Source of the DNA: Gordius sp. MW1
Taxonomy: Eukaryota; Nematomorpha; Gordioida; Gordea; Gordiidae
Direction of reading: 5' to 3'
Assembly (NCBI GenBank): GCA_964036665.1
Contig: OZ038531.1
Location: 1,488,001-1,552,000, forward strand
DNA length: 64,000 nucleotides
Positions 11,601 through 26,600 of the stretch are shown one piece after another. A program made the position numbers and the translations under genes. Each line of letters starts with the position of its first letter. Position 1 is the stretch's first letter. The notes beneath the pieces are model-generated. The model searched no databases, was not told the origin of the DNA, and saw only the letters and a program-made list of their open reading frames with translations.

Positions 11601-14600
11601 AGTTGAACTTGGAATATCGTTCTTTTTTGCTTTTGATTTTTGCGGAAATTTCAGCGTTGACAAAGCTACCGGTCTTTGAGCTTCCCACAACTGATTGTCG
11701 AGCTAATCCGCACAAGACATGGTTTAGGGTAAGTTTTTTTAATCACGGAGGGCAGTTGACATTAAATAAATAAAGTCTTTTATCCCTTGCTTTAATGAAT
11801 TTTCACGTGAAGGCCTATTTTTATTTGCTCCCTACTGCTAGTGTTGTAAAAACGGCTGGGTTTTCTCTGTCGGCCTTTGGTTTTAGTCGAGTATTGGTTT
11901 GTTTTTCTTAGTCGACCACTAGGCTTAGTCGAAATTTGAAAAACCCGACCATAGGCGTCGACCAAACAAAACTCAGCAATTTTTACAACACGACATACAG
12001 CTAAATGCCTTTCTTGACAGGACTAGAGTTTTGCTAACTTTCTTCAACTCCAGCTATCATCTGCTCGAGTTTCTGCTCGGCCCTCGAGCATTTTTATATG
12101 CTACTGTTCCGCCTAGTTCACCGAACAGCGAGCACATATTGTGCTAATGCCCGTATTAAGCAACTCAGTGTGCGTGCTCGCATCTGGAGTTTGAAGAAAG
12201 TTAGCAATTTAACAACTCTAGACAGGACCTCAGGCAAAACTATTTGTATAACGAAGCTATAACGTGTTTAATCATTATTTTAGTGTTGTAAAAACGGCTG
12301 GATTTTGTTTGGTCGACCTTTAGTTTTACTAGGACTAACGTTCGCTTCTGGTCATATGAGTTACGATTGAAAATCTAAAAAAGTCAAAGTAAACCAGCTT
12401 TTTTGTTATTAAGGAGCATTTTCACCAACTAATTTGGCACTCATAAAGCATATATATTAAAAATATTCTCGAGGTAATACTTGAATATTTTTTATACTAG
12501 CAGTAAGCACGAGCCTGTCTCCTTTAGGGGGATGAGCAATGGATAAATCTGTTTGAGATAGCGTGAGGTACATTAATTCTTCAACGCGTTCTTGATCGAT
12601 CACAGAAATTCCTATGTCTGAAACCTTGATCACAACCTATAATTTTTGGGCAAAATTTTTCAAGTTTTTACAAAAATGTGTAAGTTCTTACATATAAATA
12701 CTTTTTAAAATCTAGTATTTTTTCGTTGTTTTAAATGCGTTATTAATTCAACCCAAACAATAAAATATGCCAATCCCAAAACATCTAGTTTTATTTAAGC
12801 ATATAAGTATTTGAAAAAGTCACCTAAAATTTATTGGTCCGAAAAATGTCAAATATGATGTCATAACTAAGTATAGTACAATAATAAATTTTGAACAGTG
12901 ATAAAATTTAGAGGTATCGTGCATTCTATAACCGATATTGATCAAATAAAAATTGCAATAATCAGTGAATGGTCTCACATTTTAAGTCATTTGTCAAATT
13001 TGGGCAAAAAACTAAACTTGCTTTAAATTTTAAATCGCATTTTTATCCGAGGATAGCCAGGGAGGGGAAACTACCCCTCTTATTAATATATATAAAAAAA
13101 TCTAATATGTTTCAAAATAATATTTGGGGTAGAATTTTAACACAAAAATTATAAATTTTGATCATGGAAATACCTCAAAATCCATATTCGCCCATTTAGA
13201 TCTAACGAAACCGAATTGAGTTGAATTGATGAGACTATCTATATCGACGTCATCTTGGGAAGATTCACTGAAGTTGGAATCAAATTTGAACGATTTGCCT
13301 TCTAGGTAAGGACTTGGGGGAGGGTAAGTTGACGATGGTTTTCCCTGACAAGGAAACTGCAAAAAATATCGAAATATACGTGGGAATTATAAACTTTTTA
13401 AAAAAGACTTAGTTAAATTGCCCTTATGGCATAGTGTCATTTGCATGGGCGTAGTCAAGGGGGAGGGGCAGGGGGGCGGCTGCCCCTTCTAAATCCAAAA
13501 AATTGTTGAAATTAATTAAAATTTGGCTAAAATTTCAAAAAATGAACATTATTGCCCCCCCCTCTAATTCCAATGCTGGCTACGCCCATGGTTATTTGTT
13601 TCGTACTTTCAAAGGTATTATAAAAGCGAGATTCTGATTATGCTAGGGCTATTAAAAAGGAGTAGTAATAGATAATGCCTAGAAGGAGGGGAGGTTAGGG
13701 AAATAACTTTTTTTTCAGATCAAGTAGAAAAATTAAAGACTTAATTTTTTTTAAATATATAATCAGTTTTCTAATGAGGGGGGAGGGACGTAAGAATTGT
13801 GTAGAGCAATTACAAGTCGGTTTTCAGTGAGTCTAAACTTATTTTTGTGTGGAACGAAAAAATAACCAAAGCAATTTTTGACACGCAAATTGTATTATGA
13901 TATCAAGTGATGCTGGTACTAGGGTTTTAATGAGCAGGCACCCCACAAAACCACCAAGATTTTTAATAATTAATATCATCTTGCATTTAAATCAAACATT
14001 AAAGAAATATATAAAAAGGACACAATATCATATAAAATAAATTGCATAGCAAACTTAATAAAAGAATTTTCTTTCAAAGTTTTTACAGGGAATTTACACT
14101 TGTTCACTAGCGCAATAATTTTCACACATTTGTTAGACAGTTATTTAATAAAGATATCAACCAGCACAACTACAATGAGAGTTTTAAGCATATTATCAGA
14201 TAATTAAAAATAAAACATTCTAAATTTTATTCGGGCTTTACAAACAATTTAACATTATTGCTCTATCAATATTAATATACTTTATAATTTTAGGGGATAT
14301 CCATTGTTTTAACACACATTTACGACAAAAATTACCTGGTCATTGCGTAGGGCGTCGTAAATGTCGAGAATTTTGAGGGGACCTTTAACGAAAAGTCGAA
14401 CAAATATCAAGCCACTACCAGGCTTTGAATTTTCCAGACTTATTTTAGGGCTAACTCTCGCAACCTTTTTCACAGCCGCATCTCTTAATTCACCATCAGG
14501 CAAAGCCAAGTTTTTGCTGCTCTCGCGACATGTTATCAAAGTGTTCAAAGATGGCGAATTTTCTTTTTCTTGCGCAGAATCCTTAAGCGATGTTGAAGAC

Positions 14601-17600
14601 AAAACTACTCTATTTCCTAAATTTAAATTCACATTAGTCAATAACTATTTTAGTCGAACAAATGATAAAAAGTGTGTTTTTAATAAAAAATATGTCTCGT
14701 ACAAGACGATAAATATAGAAATTACCTTTATAGGCATAATCGAAACCGCCCCTGGGTTGCAAACTCATAGATGGATATCTTTGGCAAGTTAGCTTTGAAT
14801 CCTTAAAATCGCAATCATAAATTTTACATTGCTCCACAAAATTTTATAATAAAATAACAAAAATTATATAAAATTATACAAAATAAATAAAAGTATATAC
14901 AATGATAATAGCACAGGGTATTATTTACTACTCTAAATCATGGGCACTAATAAATTTATTGAGTTACTCAGAAGAGGCTAACCACTTAGAAAAAATTTAA
15001 AACTCTGAAAGTTTCCACAAAAAATTGCTTTATATTACTGGTAAATTGCAGCTAGGTATATTATATTATTTTACATTAAATCTCGGTCATTCATTTTTTG
15101 CTAAAATGATTTGTAATCGAAACAGTATAATGGTAGCCCGAAAATATGGGGAAAAAATATAAGTACTTTAGTATAGTAATTCCAAGTTTGGGTATCTTTA
15201 CGGTCGGGCTTGATGGCACTCAATTTGACTGGGTAAGTGACGCTCTCAGAAGTAGTCCCGACCAAAAAACCGTCGTCAACTAAGTCCAACACCTTATTGA
15301 AAGATGCAAGTGGCTCAATGATTTCAGAATCCTCCCAAACACCCATCCCTCGATAAACAACGGGTTTGGTTTCATAATTGAGAGATTCTCTCATCGTCAC
15401 ACCACTGCTATGACCAAAATTGACTAGATGACCCTCGGGCGTAAATTTCCATAACTGATATCTATTTCCCGTTTCCTATTTTTAAAAATCATAAAAAATG
15501 TTAAAAACAATAATGCTAAAAAAACTAAAAATGTATGAAATTAAATGCGTCAAATGATAAAAATAAACAATTCTCATATAAAGTTCTCGATATCGCCTTC
15601 CATAAGTGGTCATAAATCCTCTTTGGAATGGCATTTGCCGTTATGATTACCATGTCTTTGTTTTAATAATTTAGCAAAAAATTAATTAAACCTTTATTTC
15701 TTTCGATCAAATAATAAAAACAAAATTATTTACTTACATTTTGGCTAAAGGTCTCATTTAGGGATTTATAAAAGGGATAAAAAAAACTTTCCCTTACAAA
15801 AAAAACTCTAAAATAGGAGACAAATATCACTTTAAAATTGAGAAAAATGAAGTCGCCTTCAACATCTGCTTCCATGACCAATTTGGATGGACGGATGGGT
15901 AGAGTTCTAGGGAATTTGAAACCGTGCAAGTAGTGTGGGTTCGATTCCCGCTCCACCTCGTCCTCGTAATGCATTAGTGAGGGCCTTTTATTTATAAAAA
16001 ATACCATCAGTATCCATAAATATGATTTTTTATCATCACTAATTTTTTGATTATACTTAAGGTTAGCCAAAATTAAGGATTAAAATTGTACAAAATAATT
16101 TGTTAATAGGGAGTAGCTAGTGATGTAGAAACGACTCGGTTTTGTTTGATCGACCTTTCGTTTAACTAGGACAAACGGTCGACTCTAGTCTGTTTTTCAA
16201 AAATCGACCAAGCCTTGAGGTCGACCAAGAAAAACAGACCAAAAAACGTTTGGTCGATTTATGTTAAGTCGGCTAAAACCGAAGATCGACCAAACAAATC
16301 CCAGCCCTTTTACAGCACTAACAAGGAGCATAGGTCTAAATCCCATAATTTTTTAAGGAACACCGGCGTTTTTGATAAACGAATTTGGAAATAAATTTTT
16401 GAATCAACTATCCCAAACAAATACTTCAGATGTAAGCAACTTATATAATTCGTAGTAATATTGAATAAAGATAGCTATAAAAATCAAAAATAACGTGTTT
16501 TACAGGAACTAATGATGCCAAAAATAACGTAAAATACCTCTGGGGTGTGGTGACAGAGGGCAATTTGACTAGGGGCGTGGAAGGAAAATTAATGTAGAGG
16601 TAGTTATCGTAGCTCAAACTCAAGGAGTCGCCCATATTATCGAGATCGTAGAAGCCCGAAGTTCCTCCTACTAAAGATAAGCGCAATTGCTTCGTACCTT
16701 GAGGCTCATCCAATGCGTATGGAACTAACGTAATAACATTTCGTCGTTTAAAAGTAATCTTCCAATTACTTATTATTGTTAAAAACACGTTTTTATTATA
16801 ATTTTCATGCATAGTCAAATAAATGAAATAACTATATTTGATAGCATTGGCGTGGGGAGGGGGTGGTTTTCGGGTTAGAACCCCTCCCATGATTTTCAAT
16901 TTATATAATCTTTACATTTTGCATATTTCAATAAAAATTAATATTTGTTAGAATTTTACTTTTAGTATTTTAGTATTTTTACGCTATTGTCACTTTAAAC
17001 TTTTAGGAGATAAAACATTTTTATCCAAAAAAATAGTTACAAAAAAAATTTCACCTTGAAAATTTTATAACCCTCCCCCCACCCCCATTGAGGAAATCCT
17101 AGTTACGCTTATGTTTGATAGATATAAGGAGCGAGTAGCGTTAAAATCATAAATATGTTTAGGATGAATCGAATTTCAATCAAGATAAAACACGAAAGGC
17201 AAGCTAGGTTTAAAATACTTTTTTCACTTTGAAATGCACTTGGGCAAAATTAGTTTTATCGTCCAATTTATTTTGCCATTTTAGCAGTTAAAAACATACT
17301 TCACGCGACATTTTGGTCGTTTAAATTTAGGAAAAAGGATGGGGTTTTTTATATCAGTTAGGCCAAATTTACTAATCCAATTATGGATTATAAAAACTTA
17401 TTTAAAGAAGCGCTAAACAAGTTGTAAAAATCTCGTTTTCAATCAATGATTGCCTTAGACAGCCAAGTTAAAAGGTCAACGCATGTTAAAACGAAAATCA
17501 ACAACAAAAATTAATAAATTTCAGTTCCTAAAAATTATAAAATGTGAATTTTAAAGAAAGAAAAATTGAATTTCAAAAATTGAAATACTTGAAGATTTAG

Positions 17601-20600
17601 GTTGTATAATGGAGCGCTTATTTTCTTCCATTACGCCTTTCTGATAGTACAGCACTGGAATCTAATAGAATATTATGTAATTATAGAAATATCGAAATAA
17701 ATTCGCTGCTTTTTCCAATTTTACAAAAGCCAATCTTTATCACATTGAAAACAATTTTATCCACAACTTACGAAAATAACGTTAAAAATAAATTGCATTT
17801 TAGTGATTGAATTTCACATACGGATGAGCGGTTAATGATGATATAAGGTGGCGGTATTTTAGAAGTAACTTCCCAAAAGGTCGTGACGTAAACGTTTTCA
17901 ATGTAAGTATTTTCGGCCATTACAAAAACAGAGGTCCCGTTGTTTAATCTGTTTTATTAGCGATATTGATATATTTAAAACAAAAAATAAAAACTAATAA
18001 AAATTGCGCTTTTAATATGGTTTTAAAAGGTTTTATTAAAACCATAGAAATCTCCTAACTTAAAGATAAGGTATTGAGTTTAATTGAGAATATTTACAAA
18101 TCTATTAAGGATAAAAAACTTGATAGATATTGCTTTTGGGGTCACATAGACCCCAAAAAATTCAGAAGCAAGGATAAAAAATCCCTAATATAATTTAATC
18201 ACAGAAGTCAGCATTACATAACAATTTAATGTACTTCAGTTTACTATTAATAAAATAGTGTTTTAACACCTTCAACGTGTGCCATTTTACGATAAAGTAA
18301 TTAAATACTCAAAAAGCTGCTAAGACTGCTAAAACTACCTTATATTGAGGTGAAAAGATTTCAAAAGTTTCAGGGAAAATTGACCAGACCATAGACTAGT
18401 GATTTGGGATCTATGTTCCAGAGTGGAATGGCTTCCCTTGCAAGGACTCAAAACTATCCTGATCCCAATGACATTTTCTACTGCACTATCTTCTCCACCA
18501 TGGTTGCCCCAATGGAACGAGACTTGAGATTGGGGGAATATGGTTAAATAACCATTATCTACTCCTCCTGCTGCAAACTTATCTCCATCGTTCTGCTGTA
18601 CAATATGTATTTCCAAATATTTTACCATAATTTCAATTTAAATGTTATTTGTATTGACTTTCATATATACAATATATCATATTCGGCTCAGATCTCTAAA
18701 TTCTCCAATCAATATTCTTACTCTTAAAAATGAAAATAATTTGACTTCTCCATGCATTTAAACAAAACGAGTTACACAAGCTATAGCAATAAGAAAAATG
18801 CTTTAAGAATCTCTCTTCAGTAGTTAAAGCTTAGTCAGTCGCTTATTATTTTAACTTTAATAAAAAAATCTTCATCCTCAACGATTTGAATAAGTTCTAA
18901 AAACAGAAAACGTCTAAATTTATTATAAAAATTAAAAAACGGTGCTTTAGATGAAGGTCCTCAATAAACAAGTAAATAGTTTACCAAATTATGTAAATTA
19001 GATCTCAATGTCAATAAGTCTTAAGTAATCCACATACACAAAAACTTTATATAATTGGGGAAATTTAGTTGAACAATAATCTAACATGCCGTGACAAGAT
19101 AGATTTACCTTAGAATGGGGAAAATCTGTATAGGGTAATAGGGGTAAAATTGTATTTTTCTTCGGTGTTTTCATCAATTTTCCACGCGATTGATCGTTGG
19201 CAATTAAAATTCGATTCTTTTGAAGTATTTGCAAAGAGTAAGGGGTTTGATTGTGAATTAGATGTCGAGCTGTTAGAATCAAAAATTTGCAATCTCCAAA
19301 TTTGTCACCCAAACCATCTATCACTTTAACGGTAATTTCGAAAATCCTATAAATAACATTAATATATAATAATTTATTTTATATAGATATCATGAAATCT
19401 ATTAAATTTGGGTGGAATGAGCCATTAAACCTTGATAATTGTTAAAAAATTAATGTTGTGTCTATTTATTGTGTATTTACATTTTGGTTTTATCCTCGTC
19501 TCCGCAAATTTCCAATTTTCGATAGAAAGAATGTTCGGTACCGATTTGGAATGAAGAACACCTTGAATGATGCAAAAAAAAGATTTTAAACTTTTATGAT
19601 TTAGTTTTTAAATAATTGCTATATAAGTTTGTTAAAACAATTAGTGAAAAGACATATAATTTATAAAATAAAACTGTACAACTATTTCGCATTACATTTA
19701 GCATTGATAATATACAACAAATACATTAAGCAAAAATTTACCATTTAGATTCACAGGAGGGATGCAATTTGTTCCCGAGCCTCATCGAGTAACTATGAGA
19801 AAACATTTATTAATTCAAGCCAAAACTTCAAAGAAATATAAAACTTTTAAACAACATTAACAAATATTGTACCATTTTAAACAATTTTCATGAGAAAACT
19901 ACCATAAAAACGTATATATAAATCCTTAATTTCTATTAAATTTATGGGCTCATTTTCGCTAAAATGTCATACCAATCAATTGATTTAGGTCATGTCTTTG
20001 AAAAAAAAGTGTAGGATGAACCTAACCTAAAAGTAGTGTTGTAAAAAAGGCTGAGTTTTGTTTAATCGACTTAAGGTTAAACAAAAAATAAAGGTCGACA
20101 AAAAGTCTGTTTTTCAAATTTAGACTACGCTTAGAGGTCGACTAAGAAAAATAGGCCCAAAAATCTTCGGTCCGTTTATGTGTAGTCGACGACTAAAACC
20201 AAAAATCTTTTAAAACCCTAACCTAAAAGTATGAATTTGTGGATCAAATAGGTGATGAAGTGAAGATGCCAAGAGGGGAGATAAATTTCTGGCTTGTTCG
20301 TGTTCTTGATATTGTGCCGGGATGAGCATAGATTCATACGAAGTCGCACCTTCTACGTGCTGCCTTAGGATTATGGGAAGGCCCGATTTGTTTAAAAACC
20401 ATAATTCTGCATATACCGAGATCTAATGCCCCAAAAAAAGAAAACTTTCTTATATCATATAAAGCATTTTTTTCAATCTAAAATAGTCTCATTTTTATAA
20501 TGATTGGTTAATGCCAGGGGGGGCTGCCCCCTCTAAAAAATTCGGTGAAATTTATTAAAATTATGGCTAAAAATAGAAAAATGATCATTTTGCCCCTCCC

Positions 20601-23600
20601 TAAATCATTATTGCGGTCCTCTAATTCCAATTTTGTTTTTCTGCCCTCTTAAAAAGACAGTATTATTGCAAAAAAAACTATATAATCCAAAAATAATTAT
20701 TTCCAATATCATAAAAAGCATTTTTTCAATTTAAAAATAGTCTCATTTTTATAATGATGGTGTTCGTGGGCGTAGACAAGGGGGGGGGGGCAAGGAGGGG
20801 CGGCTGCCCCCTCTAAATCCAAAAATATGGTGAAATTTATTAAAATTATGGCTAAAATTTTGAAAAACGATCCTTTTGCCCGTTCCCAAATCATTATTGC
20901 ACCTCCTTCTAATTCCAATGTTGGCTACGCCCATGATTGTGTTTTGTTTGATTCTGTCCTCTTAAAATAACTTTTTAAATGTAAAAAAGACCGTCGTAAT
21001 CTATCTTAAAAGCACATTATGAGATTGATTCAAGACTCAATTGACCTAAAAATTTAATAAAAACGCGAATTTTTATATATGCGCGGCTCTTAATAAAAGT
21101 AGGGAGTTGGATGGAATAAGTTGCTCTTAGTCACTTTCTCAATTTTTATATTTCAATGAACTTAACACTTCTTAATCTTTACCTTGTGTTGGTTTACTGA
21201 AAACGCGTAAACTATCTTTTTCTTCAAATCTATAAGTAAGCCATCAAGGCTATAAGTTTATTTGAAGACTTAAATATATTCAAAGAGTAACCTACATGGA
21301 TTTAAAATAGTGTAAATTCTAAAATCAACAATCTACACAGTATATAAGCACCCTAATAATAATTATAAATTATGGCTCAATTATGTTTAATATGTATAGC
21401 CAGCAAAGAGATGAATAAAAAAATTTCAAATTTGAAAATTACCATGTTTTTTAGTGAATACCTGCTAATTTTTGTGACTAGTGTTGTAAACACTATTTGT
21501 GCCTAAGAGCAGAGGATTTCACCTAAATTTCTCAAAAAATCGGATAGACAAAATTTCTATTTTTAATAAAATGGAGGGGGGGGGGGGACAGGTGTGCTTG
21601 CCCCCATAGGCGCAGTCAGCATTGGGATTAGAGAGTCAATAATGATTTAAAGAGGGGTAATAATTATCATTTTTTTAATTTTTAGCCATAGTTTTACTAA
21701 ATTTCACCAAGTTTTGGATTTAGAGAGGGGCAGCCGCCCCTCCCTGACCCCCCCCCCCCTTTCGTATTAAAATTCGAAACTGAAATGGACATGTTACATG
21801 GATAAACGTCGAATAAAATGTTTACTTCAATAGTTCCGCAAGCGCGATACAAACAATTTGCATTGAGAATCAATTTATGGCCATTGCAATCTCGGAGGTA
21901 TAAGGGCATTAATTCTTCTCTCACTTTGGACGAGCCAATTTTAACGGCATTCTCATGGATGGGAATAATAAGTACATCACTCTCTACAAAATTTTCCAAC
22001 TGAAACCGTATAGCCACGTCGTTAAGCGGTTCTAACTAAAAAATTGTATTAATAATTTCAAACTTGGAATAATATTTTCATGTTGATATATGGATTGTTT
22101 CAAACAAAAACAAGTAACATTTATTAATCCATCTCGTAAAGAAGCATTAAAACACTTTATAAAAAACAAATTGTAGAAGAAAACCCTGAATACAAGAAAG
22201 TCGTTTTAAAGATTTTCATTAAATGATGCCCTAAGGCGAGAAAGGGTTAACCTTAGAAATTTTCATTTCACAATCAATTAGCATCCTTTAAAAAAACTTA
22301 TTCCCTGCACTACATTCGCCGACCCTTTCAGATCGTTTATTGATTTAAAAAGCAAAAATGAATGGAAATGAGTGTAGTCTTATATCAAAAAAAGTAATTT
22401 TTTCACAATGATTTTACTGAATTAAGGTGGTAACAGGTGCCCGGCTGTATGAGATTGCTTTGGTTTTGATGCCTCTTAGCTAGTTTGAATTTTAAGGCGT
22501 ACGGCAAGCAGTTGTGTATAATGAAGGGCGAATCAAAACTTATCACTATTGGCATAGGCTTGGATTCAAATATCTCTGATTTTGCTTTTTCCGTCCGAGT
22601 TTGCCCCAATTTTTGGCTCCTTTCCTCAGATACTTCTCGCAAATCGCCACTTTTTCGCAAACTTTGAATTTCCGTGCTTACGCATATCCTAAATGCAGAG
22701 ATTAGTTTAAAAGATGAAGTAAGACGGAATTAAAACTGTTTTTTTTTAAACTACGTTTTTTCAAAAGTTTAGAACTCGAGAACTGCAAAGACACTTTTTT
22801 AAACCCAAACCCGACCCGAAGACGATGCAAAATTTTCAACCCAAACCGGTCTGGGTCCCCCGTGCAGAACTCTATTTAAAACAGCATCAAAAGCCAAGTC
22901 TATATTTGCGTTGCTTCATGGGCGTAGCCAGGATTGTTATTAGAGGGGGGGGGGGAGGGGGTAATAATAAATTAGGTAGGGGCAAAATGATAATTTTTTG
23001 GAAATTTTAGCTATAATTTTATTCATTTTAACGAATTTTTGGATTTAGAAGGGACAGCCGCCCCTTTCTACCACCCCCTAGCTACATAATTCCGATTACA
23101 CAGGGTGTATTTAATAAAGCAAAAAATTTCACTCTTTAAATAAAACCGCAACTAACAGGTAACTGACAAAAAAACATTAAGTATAAAATGATTTTGATAG
23201 ATGTAAATAAACTCGAGCCTTCGGCAGTCGTGGGAAGGGGAAGGGAAGGGGGGACGACTCATCTATACTCCGTATAAACGTAGCATATTTGCTATGCAGT
23301 TTATGGCAGGGGTTTGTCCCGAACCCGAACCTGTGAACCCGAACCGGGTAAAACCCGATGATTTACAGAACCCGAACCCAAACCCGAACCCATTTTTAAT
23401 TCAAAAATACATTGTGAATTGAATATCTCAGTTTTCTCTTTCATGACAATGTAACGAAACGAAGAAAACCATATGATTTTAATTTCAATATTTTTATGTT
23501 TCCGGCATTTTTCATTCATTAATCAATACTAATTATCTCAAGAATTATTTGTAAGTATTATATATATAATTGATATATATTAGTTATGGTATATAGTCTA

Positions 23601-26600
23601 AAATGGTGAGGGAAAATAACCCCATTAAGAAATATTATAATATATCTCCATTATCAAATAATTCAGAATGCCTTGCCATAGATTGTGGTAAAAAAATGAA
23701 AGGGCATTTAACCAATCTTGAAAAACATTTAGAAAGATTTCATTCAACTCTCTTTGACAAATATAAAGAAGAAAAGAAGGCACTTTGTATTTCTCCTTCT
23801 CCGAAAAAACTCAAATCCAATCAAGAGTCAACTTTAGACAATATATTTGAAAAATTGACAATCAAAGTGGAGATTACAGAGAAACAAATATATGAAGGAC
23901 TTATTGAGATGGTAACATTAAATGGGAGACCATTTACTTGTGTAGATGACAGTGGGTTTAGAAAGATTCTTAACCCTATTCTCAAGGGTATGAATAAAGA
24001 AATATGCATTATTACAAATATAATTCGGAAAAAGGTTATGGAGACTGCTTATAAAATCAGGGAAGGTATGAAAAATGAAATAAAGGGGAGACTTGTTTCT
24101 CTAAAGATTGATGCTGTAACAAGATTGGAAATACAGATGCACTGAAATAATTGGCATGTGAATTTAATTAGGTGCTATTTAAAAATTAAGTTAACTATTC
24201 AATAATTTTTTGAAGGTAAAAATGTATTATTAGTATAATAAAATTTCTTGAACCCGAACCTGTACCCGAACCCGAACCCAATTCCTTAAACCGAACACGA
24301 ACCCGAACCCGAACCCAATTCCTTAAACCGAACACGAACCCGAACACAAACCCGATTTTTTTTTGGGCGGGTTCAAACCCCTGGTTTATGGGCGAGAAAG
24401 GTGGGAAGGGGCGAGAATGCCTATAGGGGGGTATTAAATGCAAAATAATTAGTTAATTATTAATTTATACAAATATTTAAAAAGTTAAATGGTATTAACA
24501 AGAACAATATATTAATTTAATTTAAAAAATAAAAAAATTTGCCCTAGCCGGGATTCGAACCCACATCAGTAGTGGCATAGGCTTTTGTAGGGGCACAGGG
24601 ACCCATATCAGTAGAGGCATAGGCCCTTGTAGGAAGGGGTATAGGGTAATTATCAATGTTAACCTAATGTACCCAAACGAAAAAAAAATATCGATTTATT
24701 TGGCCAATGGTAATTTTTTCCATTGGTCAGCAGCCTGCGGACGGTTAAAAAGTCATATTATCAATGGTATTAACAAAAACAATACATTAATTTGAAAAAA
24801 AAATTCCGATTCACAATTTGGTCAATGGTCATTTTTTTCCATTGGTCAGTAGCCAGGGCACGGTTAAAAAGTGATATTATCAAGGGTATTTACAAGAACA
24901 ATACATTAATTTAATTAAAAATAAAAATTTTGCCCTCTCCGGGGATTGAACTCGAACCTACAAGTCAGAAAGCCGGTGTAAATACATTGGAGGGCCTTCC
25001 TATCATTCCTTACTAAAACTTATAAATCTACTAACAAGCACGGCAATCAATTGTTATTACTCTTGCACCCATAGTTGCGGCGAGGAATAAAATGAGGATC
25101 AATAACATGAGATCGCTTTCTACTCACCGCATTCCAAGCAATAATAACAGTGATAATGATAATTATGTGATAAATTTTATCAATATTTGTTAAACAAACT
25201 ACGTATCCACCCCTCAATCGATTACGTTACAGGGGTAAGGAAAACGAATACCCCCACGAAGTATATAACTTATAATTATTGATTTTATGTGATAGAGTGG
25301 GGAGGGGAAAGTTAGTTGCACAAGTAATTTAACTGATGAATCTTAAAAGGGGCGATATGAATATTTTCCGATATAAAATCTCGAAGGAGTCACCTACCCC
25401 CCTCCCTATTTTATATGCCAAGGTTAAACAACATTTTATTACCCTACCACTATCTTACCCTCTTATCCACCCACCGCTGACTTGGCATTTTTTGCGAAAA
25501 GACTATAGTGGCAGAGGTACAATTTGGTTTTTAGACAGGAATACAGCTAAAGTTCTTGATTTTAGTAAATGGAATATCCAAAAATAACGTTAAATATACT
25601 AACCCAAAATGCCCTCGCTTTCATCCTAGTTTTATTAAGGATCGTTATTTTTAAACAATTCATCCGAAAATAAATAAGGAGGCAAAGTTGTTATTTTGGG
25701 TTTTGATAAATTTTTATTGATAATTAAATTTGGAATTTTGTGAGGGCGGGGGCGACATACCCTAGCCTCCCTAGAAAAGGGTCAGTAACTTGCAACACAT
25801 TGCCAGGCTCAAAGGCGCCAATAGTTTAGTTTTGATAACTTTATCTCCGAGGATCACTTGAAATATGGAATCAAAAATTTTGAAAATAAATCCGCTGGGT
25901 CAGGTTTGGGTTAAATTTTTGAGAAATTTTTGGAAAGGTTCGGATTGATGATTAACAAGTAAATATGGGTGGAGCTAAGGCTAAAAAAATAATTTTGCAA
26001 ATTCTGCCGGTCCCATTTTGGTAATATATTGCTAAAGAAATAATGGCTAACTAACTTATCTTGTCGTTGCTGTTGAATTTTAGTTAAAAATTGTAAAATC
26101 TGGTCATTTCAAGAAAGGGTGTTTGGATCAAAATAGTAAAGCTTAGTAAAGGCTAGCTAAAACCAAAAAGATATTTAAAAAAATAACTCGGGCCTTCGGC
26201 CCTCGTGGGAAGGGGGAGAAGGGAAGGGAAGAGGGGAAGGGAAGGGAAGGGGGGACGACTCATCTGTACTTCGTATAAATGTATCATATTTGCTATGCAA
26301 TTTATGGGCGAGAAAGGTGGGAAGGGGCGAGAATGCCTATAGGGGGGTATTAAATGTTTAATGATTAATTAATTATTTATACAAATTTTCCATTATAGGC
26401 AAAGTGATATAGGCAAAATGTAATATAGGCAAGGGTTAGGGTTAGATTTAGTGTTTGCATCTAGTTGCGTATTACATTAGTTTTTATTGATTATTGGTCT
26501 AACAAACATTATATTATAAAACAACACAATGTTAAGAATTTGCAGAATTGTTGGGAGAAATGTTTTGTTGAATTTGAACAATTTTTAATTAAAAAAATCA

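Noticed and set aside
15590-15660. Possible extra VPS13D exon (MVIITANAIPKRIYDHLW)
   Set aside because: Exons 55 and 56 already join in phase and the segment has no matching family motif or clear splice pair.
15920-15960. GTTCGATTCCCG, a B-box-like motif near 15939
   Set aside because: It lies inside VPS13D exon 55 coding sequence; no acceptor stem or A box surrounds it.
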